From Chitinophagaceae bacterium UBA4857 (lineage in GTDB: Bacteria > Bacteroidota > Bacteroidia > Chitinophagales > Chitinophagaceae): a DNA stretch of 64,000 bases. Shown piece after piece: positions 16,932-25,913 of the stretch. The stretch's first letter is position 1. Each line of letters begins with the position of its first letter. The translations under genes and the position numbers were made by a program. Under the pieces are notes generated by a model that was given only the letters and a program-made list of their open reading frames with translations, had not been told where the DNA came from and did not search any database. The stretch spans positions 197,297 to 261,296 of the forward strand of contig DHEF01000001.1 in assembly GCA_002399735.1 (NCBI GenBank), read 5' to 3'.

Positions 16932-19900
16932 ATGAGACCAAATCCATTGTTACGGATATGGCTGTTTCTTTTATGCCTATCCCTCTCTTCTTTTGTGTTT
17001 GCACAGTCTAAAATTGTTACCGGCACTGTGGCCGATGAAAAGGGTACCACACTCCCCGGTGCCAGTGTTACCGTAAAGGGTACAACAAAAAGTACTACTA
17101 CAGATGTTGACGGGAAGTTTAGTATTGAGCTGCCGGCCAACGCATCTACATTGGTTATTACATTTATTGGTATGGAGGCCCAGGAAATTAATGTGGGAAA
17201 AAACAATAACATTTCTGTTAAGCTTATTTCTACAGCAACGGCTATGTCCGATGTAGTAGTAATTGGTTATGGTACCACCCGCAGATCTAATGTTACTACT
17301 GCTATTTCTTCAGTAAAGGCAAAAGATTTAAAAGATATGCCGGTTACCGGTATTGACCAGGCCTTACAAGGTAGGGTAGCGGGTGTTTCTATCGCTAATA
17401 ACAGTGGTACACCAGGTGGTGGTGTGTCAATACATGTACGTGGTGTAACATCTATTAACAGTAATGACCCGTTGGTAGTAATTGACGGTGTTTTGTTTCC
17501 CAGTAACACAAAATCTACATCGGGCTTTGCAGGTTTAGGTGGTGCAAACGGGCAAACCGGAAGTAGCGTATTGGCTACTTTAAATCCCGGCGATATTGAG
17601 TCTATAGATATTTTGAAAGATGCATCGGCACAAGCCATTTACGGTTCACAGGCAGCAAATGGTGTAATACTTATTACCACCAAAAAAGGAAAAGCCGGTG
17701 ATGGAAAAATTAATTACGATGTTTATTATGGACAGGCAGAAGTACCTACTCGTTTGGACTTAATGAACTTGCAGGAATTTGCAAAGTACTATAATGAAGT
17801 GTCCACTGTTCCCATGGAAGAGTTTCAAAACCCCGAAATATTAGGTAAAGGTACCGACTGGCAGGAAGCTATGTTCCGTACCGGACATATACAAAATCAT
17901 CAGTTAAGTTTTTCAGGTGGAAAAGATAAGACTACTTATTATTTATCAGGCAACTATTTTAAACAAACAGGTACATTAAACGGATCCGATTTCACCCGTT
18001 ATGCAACCCGTTTTAATATGGATCATGAATTAAAAAAATGGTTAAAAATTGGTATTAGTTCCAACGTTAGCCGAAGTATACAGAATGTAACCTTGGCAGA
18101 TGCTGCACCGGGTGCTATATGGGATATGGCTATTTTAAGTCCATTAACACCTGTTAAAAACCTTGATGGTACATGGGCAGCGGGTAGTAATATTATTTAT
18201 AACGGCCAACGTCCGGACATAAGTAACCCAATTGCAGAAAGTCATTTCAGAGGAAATAAAAATACAAGCTCTCAGGTATTTGGTTCTGTATATGCAGATA
18301 TACTTTTGCCAAAAGGATTTTCTTTCAAAAATGAGTTTGCTTATTCATTGGGTATGAATAACAATATGGCTTTTCAAAAATCAGGTAGAATTGGTACAAG
18401 ACCTGAACTGCAAAGTCAATTGTATGATTACAGAGGTAATAGCTACTATTGGGCATTACGTAACTATTTAAATTATCAAAAATACACAGGTAAGCATGGT
18501 ATAACAGCAACCTTGGGTCATGAAGCGCAATACTCATACTTTGAAGGGATTGCAGGAAAAAAATTAAAACTGCAAAACAATATTCTTGATTTAAATGCAG
18601 GTAGTACTACACCAACCGATTGGGAATTAGGTGGTGGTAAAGGCCATTGGGCAATGGAATCATATTTTGCAAGAGGTACTTATTCTTACGACAACCGTTA
18701 TTTTGTTAACCTGAGTTTAAGGGCTGATGGTGCTTCTAACTTTGGCCCAAACAAAAGATGGGGTTATTTTCCGGGTGGTTCTGTTGCTTGGAACATAACT
18801 AACGAAGCCTTTGCACAATCTATTAAGTCTGTAGTTAACGATCTTAAAATACGTATTGGTTATGGTGCAGTAGGTAACCAAAACCTACCTGGCGGTGCGC
18901 CAAACCCGCCATTTACTGCTAACGTTTTATTCTGGCCTGGCCCGGTAGGATTTGATACTGCCAGCTATATTACTTCACAAAATCCAAATTTAGGTTGGGA
19001 AGCTGTAGTTACAAAAAACCTGGGTATTGATGCATCATTCTTTAATAACCGCGTTTCACTGGCTGTTGACTTGTACAAAAAGACAACAACAAATATGTTA
19101 ATGTTTGGAGTAGGTGGCACAACCATTGGCTTAGGTGAAAGTTGGGACGATATGAAAGCGCCGGTTGTAAACGTTGGCCAAATGAGCAACACCGGTGTGG
19201 ATATTACATTGAATGCAACGGTAATTGATAAAAAAGGATTCAACTGGCGCAGTACAGTAATTTTCTCTCATTATAAAAACAAACTGGAGAAAATGAACAA
19301 CTCTACTGCTGGCTTACAGGGTAAAGTATATTATGATGGTTATACCATTACTTATACAGAGCCGGGTTATCCGGTTGGTTCATTTTTTGGGTATAAAACA
19401 GATGGACTATTTCGGACGCAAGCTGATTTAGACAATAGCTTACCACAATTTGGATTACCGGTGGCACAAGATAGGGTTTGGTTGGGTGATGTGCGTTACA
19501 AAGATATCAGTGGTCCCAATGGTAAGCCGGATGGTATTATAGATGCAAGGGATATGACCTACATCGGTAGCCCGTTACCTAAGTTTACATATGGCTTTAC
19601 CAACAATTTTACTTATCAAAACTTTGATCTGGCTATTTTTCTTCAAGGAAGTTATGGCGCTAAAATTTTCAATTTCTTAAAGCACAGAACAGAACGCATG
19701 GATGTGCCGTTTTTAAACCAATCACGTACTGTATTGGATAGATATACTGCTGATAATACCGATGGTAGTTTGCCAAGGTATGTAGGGGGTGTAGATAACA
19801 ACATTCAAATCTCTGACAGGTATGTTGAAGATGGTTCGTATCTGCGTATTCAAAACATAACCTTAGGTTATAGAGTACCGGTTAAGTATTCCAGTAAACT

Positions 19901-20078
19901 GTTAATGAATAATGTACGTTTTTATCTCTCAATACAAAACCTGCACACGTTTACCAAGTACACAGGTCTGGATCCTGAAATTGGCTCCTTTAATAACAAT
20001 TTTCGTTTAACCAATGTAGATGTCGGTCACTATCCAAATCCAAGAACATTTACCATAGGTGCAAACATTGAGTTTTAA
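16932..20078 (+). CDS. SusC/RagA-family TonB-linked outer-membrane transporter (hemicellulose locus)
   Basis: 1048 residues. Signal peptide WLFLLCLSLSSFVFAQ, then a carboxypeptidase-D-regulatory-like domain (~27-105, VTGTVADEKGTTLPGASVTV), a plug with GVSIHVRGVTSINSNDPLVVIDG and IESIDILKDASAQAIYGSQ, and a barrel ending YPNPRTFTIGANIEF. It is an oligosaccharide importer working with the SusD encoded 27 bp downstream. The GH26, GH130, epimerase, GH31, GH2, GH3 and GH9 genes behind it indicate beta-mannan, xyloglucan or mixed hemicellulose oligosaccharides. It is only distantly similar to the first SusC in the window, so not a recent duplicate. Confidence 0.95.
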   Translation: MRPNPLLRIWLFLLCLSLSSFVFAQSKIVTGTVADEKGTTLPGASVTVKGTTKSTTTDVDGKFSIELPANASTLVITFIGMEAQEINVGKNNNISVKLISTATAMSDVVVIGYGTTRRSNVTTAISSVKAKDLKDMPVTGIDQALQGRVAGVSIANNSGTPGGGVSIHVRGVTSINSNDPLVVIDGVLFPSNTKSTSGFAGLGGANGQTGSSVLATLNPGDIESIDILKDASAQAIYGSQAANGVILITTKKGKAGDGKINYDVYYGQAEVPTRLDLMNLQEFAKYYNEVSTVPMEEFQNPEILGKGTDWQEAMFRTGHIQNHQLSFSGGKDKTTYYLSGNYFKQTGTLNGSDFTRYATRFNMDHELKKWLKIGISSNVSRSIQNVTLADAAPGAIWDMAILSPLTPVKNLDGTWAAGSNIIYNGQRPDISNPIAESHFRGNKNTSSQVFGSVYADILLPKGFSFKNEFAYSLGMNNNMAFQKSGRIGTRPELQSQLYDYRGNSYYWALRNYLNYQKYTGKHGITATLGHEAQYSYFEGIAGKKLKLQNNILDLNAGSTTPTDWELGGGKGHWAMESYFARGTYSYDNRYFVNLSLRADGASNFGPNKRWGYFPGGSVAWNITNEAFAQSIKSVVNDLKIRIGYGAVGNQNLPGGAPNPPFTANVLFWPGPVGFDTASYITSQNPNLGWEAVVTKNLGIDASFFNNRVSLAVDLYKKTTTNMLMFGVGGTTIGLGESWDDMKAPVVNVGQMSNTGVDITLNATVIDKKGFNWRSTVIFSHYKNKLEKMNNSTAGLQGKVYYDGYTITYTEPGYPVGSFFGYKTDGLFRTQADLDNSLPQFGLPVAQDRVWLGDVRYKDISGPNGKPDGIIDARDMTYIGSPLPKFTYGFTNNFTYQNFDLAIFLQGSYGAKIFNFLKHRTERMDVPFLNQSRTVLDRYTADNTDGSLPRYVGGVDNNIQISDRYVEDGSYLRIQNITLGYRVPVKYSSKLLMNNVRFYLSIQNLHTFTKYTGLDPEIGSFNNNFRLTNVDVGHYPNPRTFTIGANIEF

Positions 20079-20105
20079 TTTAAACGATTGCTAAAAGAAA
20101 AGATT

Positions 20106-21692
20106 ATGAAACCAAGTAAATTAATATACGCTTTATGCATTCCTGCTGTGATGGCAGTGTCTTGCAAAAAAAGTTTTCTCGACCGTCCTGCTTTAGATGG
20201 TACTACATTATCTAACTATTATAACACCGCATCCGAAGTAAGAGGTCTTACTGCTACATTATATGGCATACCATGGTCGGGTTACGATAACCGTGCGATG
20301 GATTGTATTGGCGATGTAATGGCGGGCAACTCTTACACAGGCGATGGTAATGCTGATGACGCTCCTTTTAAAAACCTTACCATTACGTCCGGTTCGGCAC
20401 GTTTGGCCGAAGCATGGAAAGTGTTTTATAAAATTGGTGGTTGGTCAAGTGAATACATTAAAGCATTAGAACAAAAAAAGGCTACTGGTACGAGTGCTTC
20501 ATTTATCGATCCTGCTATTGCTGAATGTCACTTTATGCGAGCTACTGTATATTTTTATATAACACGTATTTGGGGCCACGTTCCTATTGTAACCGACCCT
20601 GCCGGTGTTGCGCTTTCTGGTAACTTCAGAATTCCACGTTATATTAAAGAAGATGTACTGAAGTTTGTAATTGAAGAGTTGAAAATTGCAGAAAAAGATT
20701 TACCTGAATCGGATGTGCCGGGTCGTTTAACTAAATACGCTGCCAAAGCAATGATGGCCAAAGTGTATTTGTATATGAAAGATTATGACAATGCACGAGT
20801 AAAAGCAAAAGAAGTAATCGATTCAAAAAAATATACTTTAGTAACCAATTATGGCTCTTTGTTTAACAGTAGTGCTAATAACAATAGCACAGAGTCAATT
20901 TTTGCTATACAAAAAAAATTAGCCACTAATCCATGGGGTACAGGTAGCCAAAAACAAGCCGACCGTGGTCCGGGTAATTTACAAACTACCGAAGCTAGCA
21001 TGTGGGAATTGTATGTGCCAACCATTAGTATGCGTGATGCATACGAGCAAGGAGATTTACGCAAAGGCGGTTCTATCATGACACATGGATGGTCTAACCT
21101 GGCATGGAAACCAAAAACAGGTACTGCCGAATATGATAATTTTATGGCCAACGGTTATAAGTACGATACCATACAACCTGTTGGCGGCATGGGCGGCCAA
21201 AAAAATGAAACCCGTTCTAATATTGCTAAATATGTAGTTGGCCCGGGGGCATCATATGGTGGCGAACCGGTATTGGGTATGAATACAGGTATTAATACTA
21301 TGTTATTACGCTATTCAGATGTTTTGTTAGTGTATGCCGAAGCTATCTTAGCCGGTGCTGCCTCTACCAGCAATGGTGATGCATTAGCAGCCTTTAACGA
21401 AGTACGTGACCGTGCAGGCTTACAAGATAAAACCACTATTACTGCCGATGATATTTTACACGAACGTCGTGTTGAGTTTGCTTTTGAAGGCGATTATTGG
21501 TTTGATATTAAACGCCAGGGTTATGCAAAAGCTAACGCTATTATACAAGCGCAAAACAGGGGTAATGCCGATTTTGCCAAATTCATCACACCCAATTTTG
21601 GTAAAGATGAAGATATGGACCTACCGGTGCCTGCAACTGAAGCATTGGCTAATCCTGCTTTATTGGAAGCACCGAAACCTTACAACCCTTAA
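20106..21692 (+). CDS. SusD/RagB-family glycan-binding lipoprotein
   Basis: The start is placed at ATG 20106 (528 residues, MKPSKLIYALCIP) rather than the in-frame TTG at 20088. Lipobox MAVSCKKSF. SusD features are FLDRPALDGTTLSNYYNTASEVRGLTATLYG near the N-terminus, ECHFMRATVYFYI in the TPR region, and LLRYSDVLLVYAEAILAGA, FNEVRDRAGL and HERRVEFAFEGDYWFDIKR at the C-terminus. It is the surface lid of the upstream SusC. The mid-region insert with NNNSTESIFAIQ and the GG-rich loop may shape the sugar site, which cannot be judged by eye. Confidence 0.94.
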   Translation: MKPSKLIYALCIPAVMAVSCKKSFLDRPALDGTTLSNYYNTASEVRGLTATLYGIPWSGYDNRAMDCIGDVMAGNSYTGDGNADDAPFKNLTITSGSARLAEAWKVFYKIGGWSSEYIKALEQKKATGTSASFIDPAIAECHFMRATVYFYITRIWGHVPIVTDPAGVALSGNFRIPRYIKEDVLKFVIEELKIAEKDLPESDVPGRLTKYAAKAMMAKVYLYMKDYDNARVKAKEVIDSKKYTLVTNYGSLFNSSANNNSTESIFAIQKKLATNPWGTGSQKQADRGPGNLQTTEASMWELYVPTISMRDAYEQGDLRKGGSIMTHGWSNLAWKPKTGTAEYDNFMANGYKYDTIQPVGGMGGQKNETRSNIAKYVVGPGASYGGEPVLGMNTGINTMLLRYSDVLLVYAEAILAGAASTSNGDALAAFNEVRDRAGLQDKTTITADDILHERRVEFAFEGDYWFDIKRQGYAKANAIIQAQNRGNADFAKFITPNFGKDEDMDLPVPATEALANPALLEAPKPYNP

Positions 21693-21730
21693 TTTATTTT
21701 AACTGAAATACAACTATTAAATAATAGCGT

Positions 21731-22810
21731 ATGAAAAAAATATTGTTTGCAACAAAACAACTGGCAGTATACTTGTTAACCGCAAGTATATTACTTACTG
21801 CCTGTAAAAAAGATAAAGATGGTACACCCGGATATAAATCCGGCGACCTTACTTTTAAAAGTGTTTTTCCTGAAGAAGGTGGTGGCGGCACTATGGTTAC
21901 TATATCGGGAAATGGCTTTGGCGATATTCGCACCATTGTATTTGATAAAGGTGATGTGCCTGCCACATTTAATCCCACATTAAATTCTACAGGTAATATT
22001 ATATTTCGTGTACCCAACGAGGTTAATGGTGGTCCCCAAAATATAATATTAACCAACGGTGCAGGTAAGACCTTATCAGTTCCATTTAATGCACTGGCTT
22101 TTCCGGTGGTTAATACCACAAGTTTATACGACTTTGTAGCCGGTACAGAAATTACATTAACTGGAAACAACCTTGACGATGTGACTAAGGTTGTACTTAA
22201 AGGTACTACTGCAGAGGCAGAAATTTTATCGCAGGATAAAACTAGCATAACTATTAAAATGCCAACCACCACTGTTATAAAAGCACCATTAGATTTAACC
22301 AATGTAACGGGTACGGTAACCACCACTTTTGTGTATGCATACAGGCCTTTAAACTTTGTGGTTTTTGATGACGTCTTGGGCCAGGGTACGCATGGCATGG
22401 GACAAATACAAAGTTGGTCATGGGGCCTGAATGGTATGGGGCCGGATACCGAATTTAAAAAAGAAGGTACCGCCGCATTAAAAGTTGATTACACAGGTGG
22501 TGGAGGTTTAAGCTTGTTTTTAGGAACCAATTGGGCCGGCGAAGTTTTTTCCGACTTATACCCACCGGCATTTATCTCTTTTTGGGTAAGAGCTAAAGGG
22601 GAGGATGCAAATATTATTATTCGACCTGATAATCCATGGCCTTCCGCAGGGCCTGGTTCGGGAGAACATACATTTACAGCTTTTAAAGATGTATGGACTT
22701 ATTACAGAATACCCAATTTTATAACCGGCGGATTTGGAAGGCTCAACTTACAGTTGCAAGGCTCTACAGATAGAACAATTTACTTTGACAATTTTTTAAT
22801 TATTAAATAA
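21731..22810 (+). CDS. IPT/TIG-domain surface glycan-binding lipoprotein (SGBP/SusE-like)
   Basis: 359 residues. Lipobox ILLTACKKD. Two IPT/TIG-type beta-sandwiches run at about 40-120 (FPEEGGGGTMVTISGNGFGD) and 122-205 (FVAGTEITLTGNNLDDVTKVVL). The C-terminal ~150 residues form a beta-rich, Trp-rich module (IQSWSWGLNGMG, LFLGTNWAGE) that is probably carbohydrate-binding. Position right after SusCD is typical of SGBPs that hold polysaccharide at the cell surface. It is 38 bp downstream of susD and is followed by a 458-bp repeat-rich gap. Confidence 0.85.
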   Translation: MKKILFATKQLAVYLLTASILLTACKKDKDGTPGYKSGDLTFKSVFPEEGGGGTMVTISGNGFGDIRTIVFDKGDVPATFNPTLNSTGNIIFRVPNEVNGGPQNIILTNGAGKTLSVPFNALAFPVVNTTSLYDFVAGTEITLTGNNLDDVTKVVLKGTTAEAEILSQDKTSITIKMPTTTVIKAPLDLTNVTGTVTTTFVYAYRPLNFVVFDDVLGQGTHGMGQIQSWSWGLNGMGPDTEFKKEGTAALKVDYTGGGGLSLFLGTNWAGEVFSDLYPPAFISFWVRAKGEDANIIIRPDNPWPSAGPGSGEHTFTAFKDVWTYYRIPNFITGGFGRLNLQLQGSTDRTIYFDNFLIIK

Positions 22811-23268
22811 GATTAAAGAAATTATTAGCCCAACTGCAGTTTTCATGGCATCATCGTTGCATCGCACCCTTGTGCACCTGTAACCTTACTCAGCATTGTG
22901 CAAGGTGCACCCCGATTCATCGGCGGTACTGCATATCGTTATTCAGCAGAGAAGTTCATAGTTAATGGTTAATAGTTAATGGTTAATAGTTAATAAACTT
23001 ACTATTGGCCATTCACTACAGACTTGCAGTCTTCCCAACTTCCCTCTGGTGATTAGCGAACGGAACCCTGAACGGAGCGTCGCAACATCAGCTCAATCAG
23101 GGAACTGAAGTTGGTAACAAAAGAGTGAAAATCCAAATGAAAAGAGCAACAAAAAATATCAGTATCCCAAGCCCCTCCTTTGGAGGTTCCTGAAAAGGAA
23201 GGGACGAGGTTCGTGAGAGACTTTTGTCAGGGAACAAAAGCTGGTAACATAATTATTATTTTTAGTGC
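22811..23268. repeat. Repeat-rich gap inside the hemicellulose locus
   Basis: No gene. It holds: an inverted repeat of GGTGCACCTTGCAC type near 22868-22912; a 14-bp tandem repeat TAGTTAATGGTTAA, 2.6 copies, at 22959-22995; a dispersed TTGCGACGC-core copy in minus orientation (23034-23115); and a C-rich hairpin GCCCCTCCTTTGGAGG with CCTGAAAAGG (23170-23203) shared with 45508-45540. The gap probably splits the locus into separate transcripts or weakens read-through. Confidence 0.6.
23034..23115 (-). repeat. Dispersed TTGCGTCGCAC-core repeat, copy 3
   Basis: On the minus strand it reads TTGTTACCAACTTCAG, CCCTGATTGAGC, TTGCGACGCTCCGTTCA, then TTCCGTTCGCTAATCACC. It matches copy 1 across the left half and the 53730-53810 copy across the right half. 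Confidence 0.75.
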
Positions 23269-24405
23269 ATGAAATTTAGTTATTGTTTTATACTTATTAG
23301 TTGGATGTTTGGTAGCGGTTGTGTTATGGCGCAGGCCGTAAAACCTTCGGCTAAAAATGCAACATTGCAAACCGTAAATCTTTATAAAAACCTGCATGCG
23401 TTAAAAGGTAAGGCCGTTATGTTCGGCCATCAGGATGCGTTGGCTTACGGTGTAAACTGGCGTTATGAAGAAGGACGTAGTGATGTGAAAGAGGTAACCG
23501 GCGATTACCCTGCCGTGTATGGTTGGGATATAGGCGGCATTGAAATGGGTAATGAAAACAACCTGGATGATGTGCCGTTTAAAAAAATGAAAGCCTATAT
23601 TAAACAGGTGTACGAACGTGGTGGTGTAAATACAATCAGCTGGCATCCACGTAGTCCTATTGGAGCCGAAAAAGGATCGTGGGACACAACCAAAGGAACC
23701 GTAACAGGCATATTGCCCGGCGGTGACAATCATAACTTGTATAAAGACTGGTTAGATAAAGCGGCAGTATTTTTTAAAAGCCTGAAAGGAAAAGATGGTG
23801 AACTGATTCCAATTTTGTTCAGACCATATCATGAGCATACGGGTAATTGGTTTTGGTGGTGTAAAAATGTAGCCACCGATGCAGAGTATAAAACACTTTG
23901 GCGTTTTACGGTTTACTATTTACAGGATGTAAAAAAAGTAAATAACCTGTTGTGGGTTTATTCAACCGCAGGCGATGTAAAAACGGAAACAGAATTTTTA
24001 GAACGTTATCCTGGCGATGATGTGGTAGATATGTTAGGGTTTGATGCATACCAGTATGACGACCCTGCAACCAGCAATAATTTTTTGGCAAATGTAGATA
24101 ACCTGTTAGGCATTGTAAGTAAAATAGCAAATGATAAAAATAAGCTGCATGCCTTAACAGAAACAGGTTACGAAGCTATACCCTATTCCACTTGGTGGAC
24201 GAGTGTATTATGGAGAGCTATGGAAAAACATGACGCATCGTACGTGTTAGTATGGCGCAACCATGGTTGGCATAAGTGGAGCAATAAAATGCATTACTAT
24301 GCACCGTATAAAGGCCAGACATCAGAAAAAGATTTTTTAGATTTTTATAATTTAGATAAAACGTTTTTTCAAAAAGCAGTTAGTGATCAGCGTTTATATA
24401 AATAA
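23269..24405 (+). CDS. GH26 endo-beta-1,4-mannanase (or mannobiohydrolase)
   Basis: 378 residues. The N-terminus has a signal region (GSGCVMAQA; possible lipobox Cys18 or SPase I site). The GH26 (beta/alpha)8 domain shows MFGHQDALAYGVNWR, TISWHPRSP, the acid/base Glu189 in FRPYHEHTGNWFWW and nucleophile Glu298 in ALTETGYE. GH26 enzymes cleave beta-1,4-mannan; Bacteroidota members often release mannobiose. The downstream symporter, epimerase and phosphorylase complete the mannobiose route known in Bacteroides fragilis. Endo versus mannobiose-releasing action cannot be told by eye. Confidence 0.92.
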   Translation: MKFSYCFILISWMFGSGCVMAQAVKPSAKNATLQTVNLYKNLHALKGKAVMFGHQDALAYGVNWRYEEGRSDVKEVTGDYPAVYGWDIGGIEMGNENNLDDVPFKKMKAYIKQVYERGGVNTISWHPRSPIGAEKGSWDTTKGTVTGILPGGDNHNLYKDWLDKAAVFFKSLKGKDGELIPILFRPYHEHTGNWFWWCKNVATDAEYKTLWRFTVYYLQDVKKVNNLLWVYSTAGDVKTETEFLERYPGDDVVDMLGFDAYQYDDPATSNNFLANVDNLLGIVSKIANDKNKLHALTETGYEAIPYSTWWTSVLWRAMEKHDASYVLVWRNHGWHKWSNKMHYYAPYKGQTSEKDFLDFYNLDKTFFQKAVSDQRLYK

Positions 24406-24447
24406 GCAGTATGTAAACTCATTTTTCTCATGCAATCGGAAAAGGAA

Positions 24448-24480
24448 AAAATGCCTGCCGTTCCCGGCAGGCAACTTTTC
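24448..24480 (+). terminator. Hairpin between GH26 and the symporter (attenuator or partial terminator)
   Basis: Perfect 9-bp stem TGCCTGCCG/CGGCAGGCA with a TTCC loop at 24452-24473, preceded by an A-rich run and followed by ACTTTTC. It lies within the longest frame of the transporter, which argues that translation starts downstream at 24508. It would lower expression of the cytoplasmic genes relative to GH26. Confidence 0.55.
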
Positions 24481-24507
24481 ACTTTCATAAATTTTTTAGG
24501 CACTGAT

Positions 24508-25902
24508 ATGTTTATACAATTAAAGGAAAAGATTGGATATGGCTTAGGTGATGCGGCTTCTTCCATGTTTTGGAAAGTATTTAGCATGTACCTGTTGTTT
24601 TTTTATACCGATGTTTTTGGGTTGGATGCAGCTACAGTGGGTACCATGTTTTTAATAACACGTATCTGGGATTCGTTTTTTGATCCGGTGGTTGGGGTAA
24701 TGGCAGATAGAACGCAATCGAAATATGGAAAGTTTAGACCTTACTTATTATGGATTGCTATACCCTTTGGTATAATAGGTGTTATAACTTTTTACACACC
24801 TGATTTTGGACAAACAGGAAAACTGATTTACGCTTATGTTACTTACTCGTTAATGATGATGGTGTATTCTTTAATTAATGTTCCCTATGCATCGTTATTA
24901 GGTGTAATGTCGGCCAATACAAAAGATAGAAACGCATTATCATCCTACAGAATGGTTTTTGCTTTTGGCGGAAGTCTGTTGGCTTTATGGGGCATTGAAC
25001 CCTTGGTTAAAAATTTTGGCAACAATACACTGATATCGTCAACCGGATGGTTATGGGCTATGGTGGTATTTTCGATAGTAGCAGTTCTTTTATTTTGGGG
25101 ATGTTTTTATTTAACAAAAGAAAGAGTAAAACCGGTATTGGATAAAGCATCATCACTAAAGGATGATGTTAGAGATTTATTTGCTAACAAACCCTGGTGG
25201 ATTTTATCGGTTGCGGCTATTGCTGCATTGGTATTTAATTCTATAAGAGATGGTGCCGCAGTTTATTACTTTAAGTATTATGTTGGCGAAGGCATAGCCG
25301 ATGAGGGTGATTACAGTTTGATTGGTTTTACTTTATCGCTTACCACTTTATACCTGGTAATTGGTCAGGCTTCAAATATTGTTGGTGTAATTATGGCCAC
25401 ACCATTGGCCAACAGGTTTGGGAAAAAACAAGTGTTTCTAACGGCAAATGTTATAGCTGCAATATTAAGTGTAGCCTTTTATTTTGTTGATAAAACCAAT
25501 ATTGCCATCATACTATTATTGCAATGTTTGATTAGTATTTGTGCCGGAAGCGTTTTCCCTTTATTATGGTCTATGTACGCTGATATTGCTGATTTTTCCG
25601 AATGGAAAAACGGCAGAAGGGCAACAGGCTTGGTTTTTTCATCCTCATCGATGGCGCAAAAATTTGGTTGGACAATTGGTGGTGCTACAACGGGGTGGTT
25701 ACTGGCTTTGTATGGGTTTAAGGCCAATGTTACACAAACAGCAAGCAGTTTAGACGGTATAAAAATGATGGTAAGTTTTTTACCGGCTGCAGGGGCCGCC
25801 ATCGCAGTGCTAATAATTTTCTTTTATCCTTTACACGAAAAAAAAATGTCAGAAGTGTCGGCTGTTTTAGCTGCCAATAACAGAACAAATACACAAGAAT
25901 AA
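24508..25902 (+). CDS. GPH-family sugar:cation symporter (MFS)
   Basis: The start at ATG 24508 gives 464 residues beginning MFIQLKEKIGYGLGDAASSMFW, a typical GPH N-terminus. The longer frame from 24430 would translate through the hairpin at 24452-24473 and is less likely. Twelve membrane segments are visible. The loop-2 motif DPVVGVMADRTQSKYGKFRPYLLW is characteristic of glycoside-pentoside-hexuronide:cation symporters. It probably carries mannobiose or a similar disaccharide across the inner membrane in symport with H+ or Na+. It sits 11 bp before GH130. Confidence 0.9.
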   Translation: MFIQLKEKIGYGLGDAASSMFWKVFSMYLLFFYTDVFGLDAATVGTMFLITRIWDSFFDPVVGVMADRTQSKYGKFRPYLLWIAIPFGIIGVITFYTPDFGQTGKLIYAYVTYSLMMMVYSLINVPYASLLGVMSANTKDRNALSSYRMVFAFGGSLLALWGIEPLVKNFGNNTLISSTGWLWAMVVFSIVAVLLFWGCFYLTKERVKPVLDKASSLKDDVRDLFANKPWWILSVAAIAALVFNSIRDGAAVYYFKYYVGEGIADEGDYSLIGFTLSLTTLYLVIGQASNIVGVIMATPLANRFGKKQVFLTANVIAAILSVAFYFVDKTNIAIILLLQCLISICAGSVFPLLWSMYADIADFSEWKNGRRATGLVFSSSSMAQKFGWTIGGATTGWLLALYGFKANVTQTASSLDGIKMMVSFLPAAGAAIAVLIIFFYPLHEKKMSEVSAVLAANNRTNTQE

Positions 25903-25913
25903 AATATAAAAGT

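Noticed and set aside
22959..22995. TAGTTAATGGTTAA tandem repeat considered as a CRISPR or regulatory array
   Set aside because: Only 2.6 copies of a 14-bp unit with no spacers; it is a simple repeat common in AT-rich Bacteroidota DNA. No CRISPR array was seen in the window.
24430..24507. N-terminal extension of the GPH symporter
   Set aside because: It would translate through a GC-rich hairpin; the downstream ATG gives the normal transporter N-terminus.
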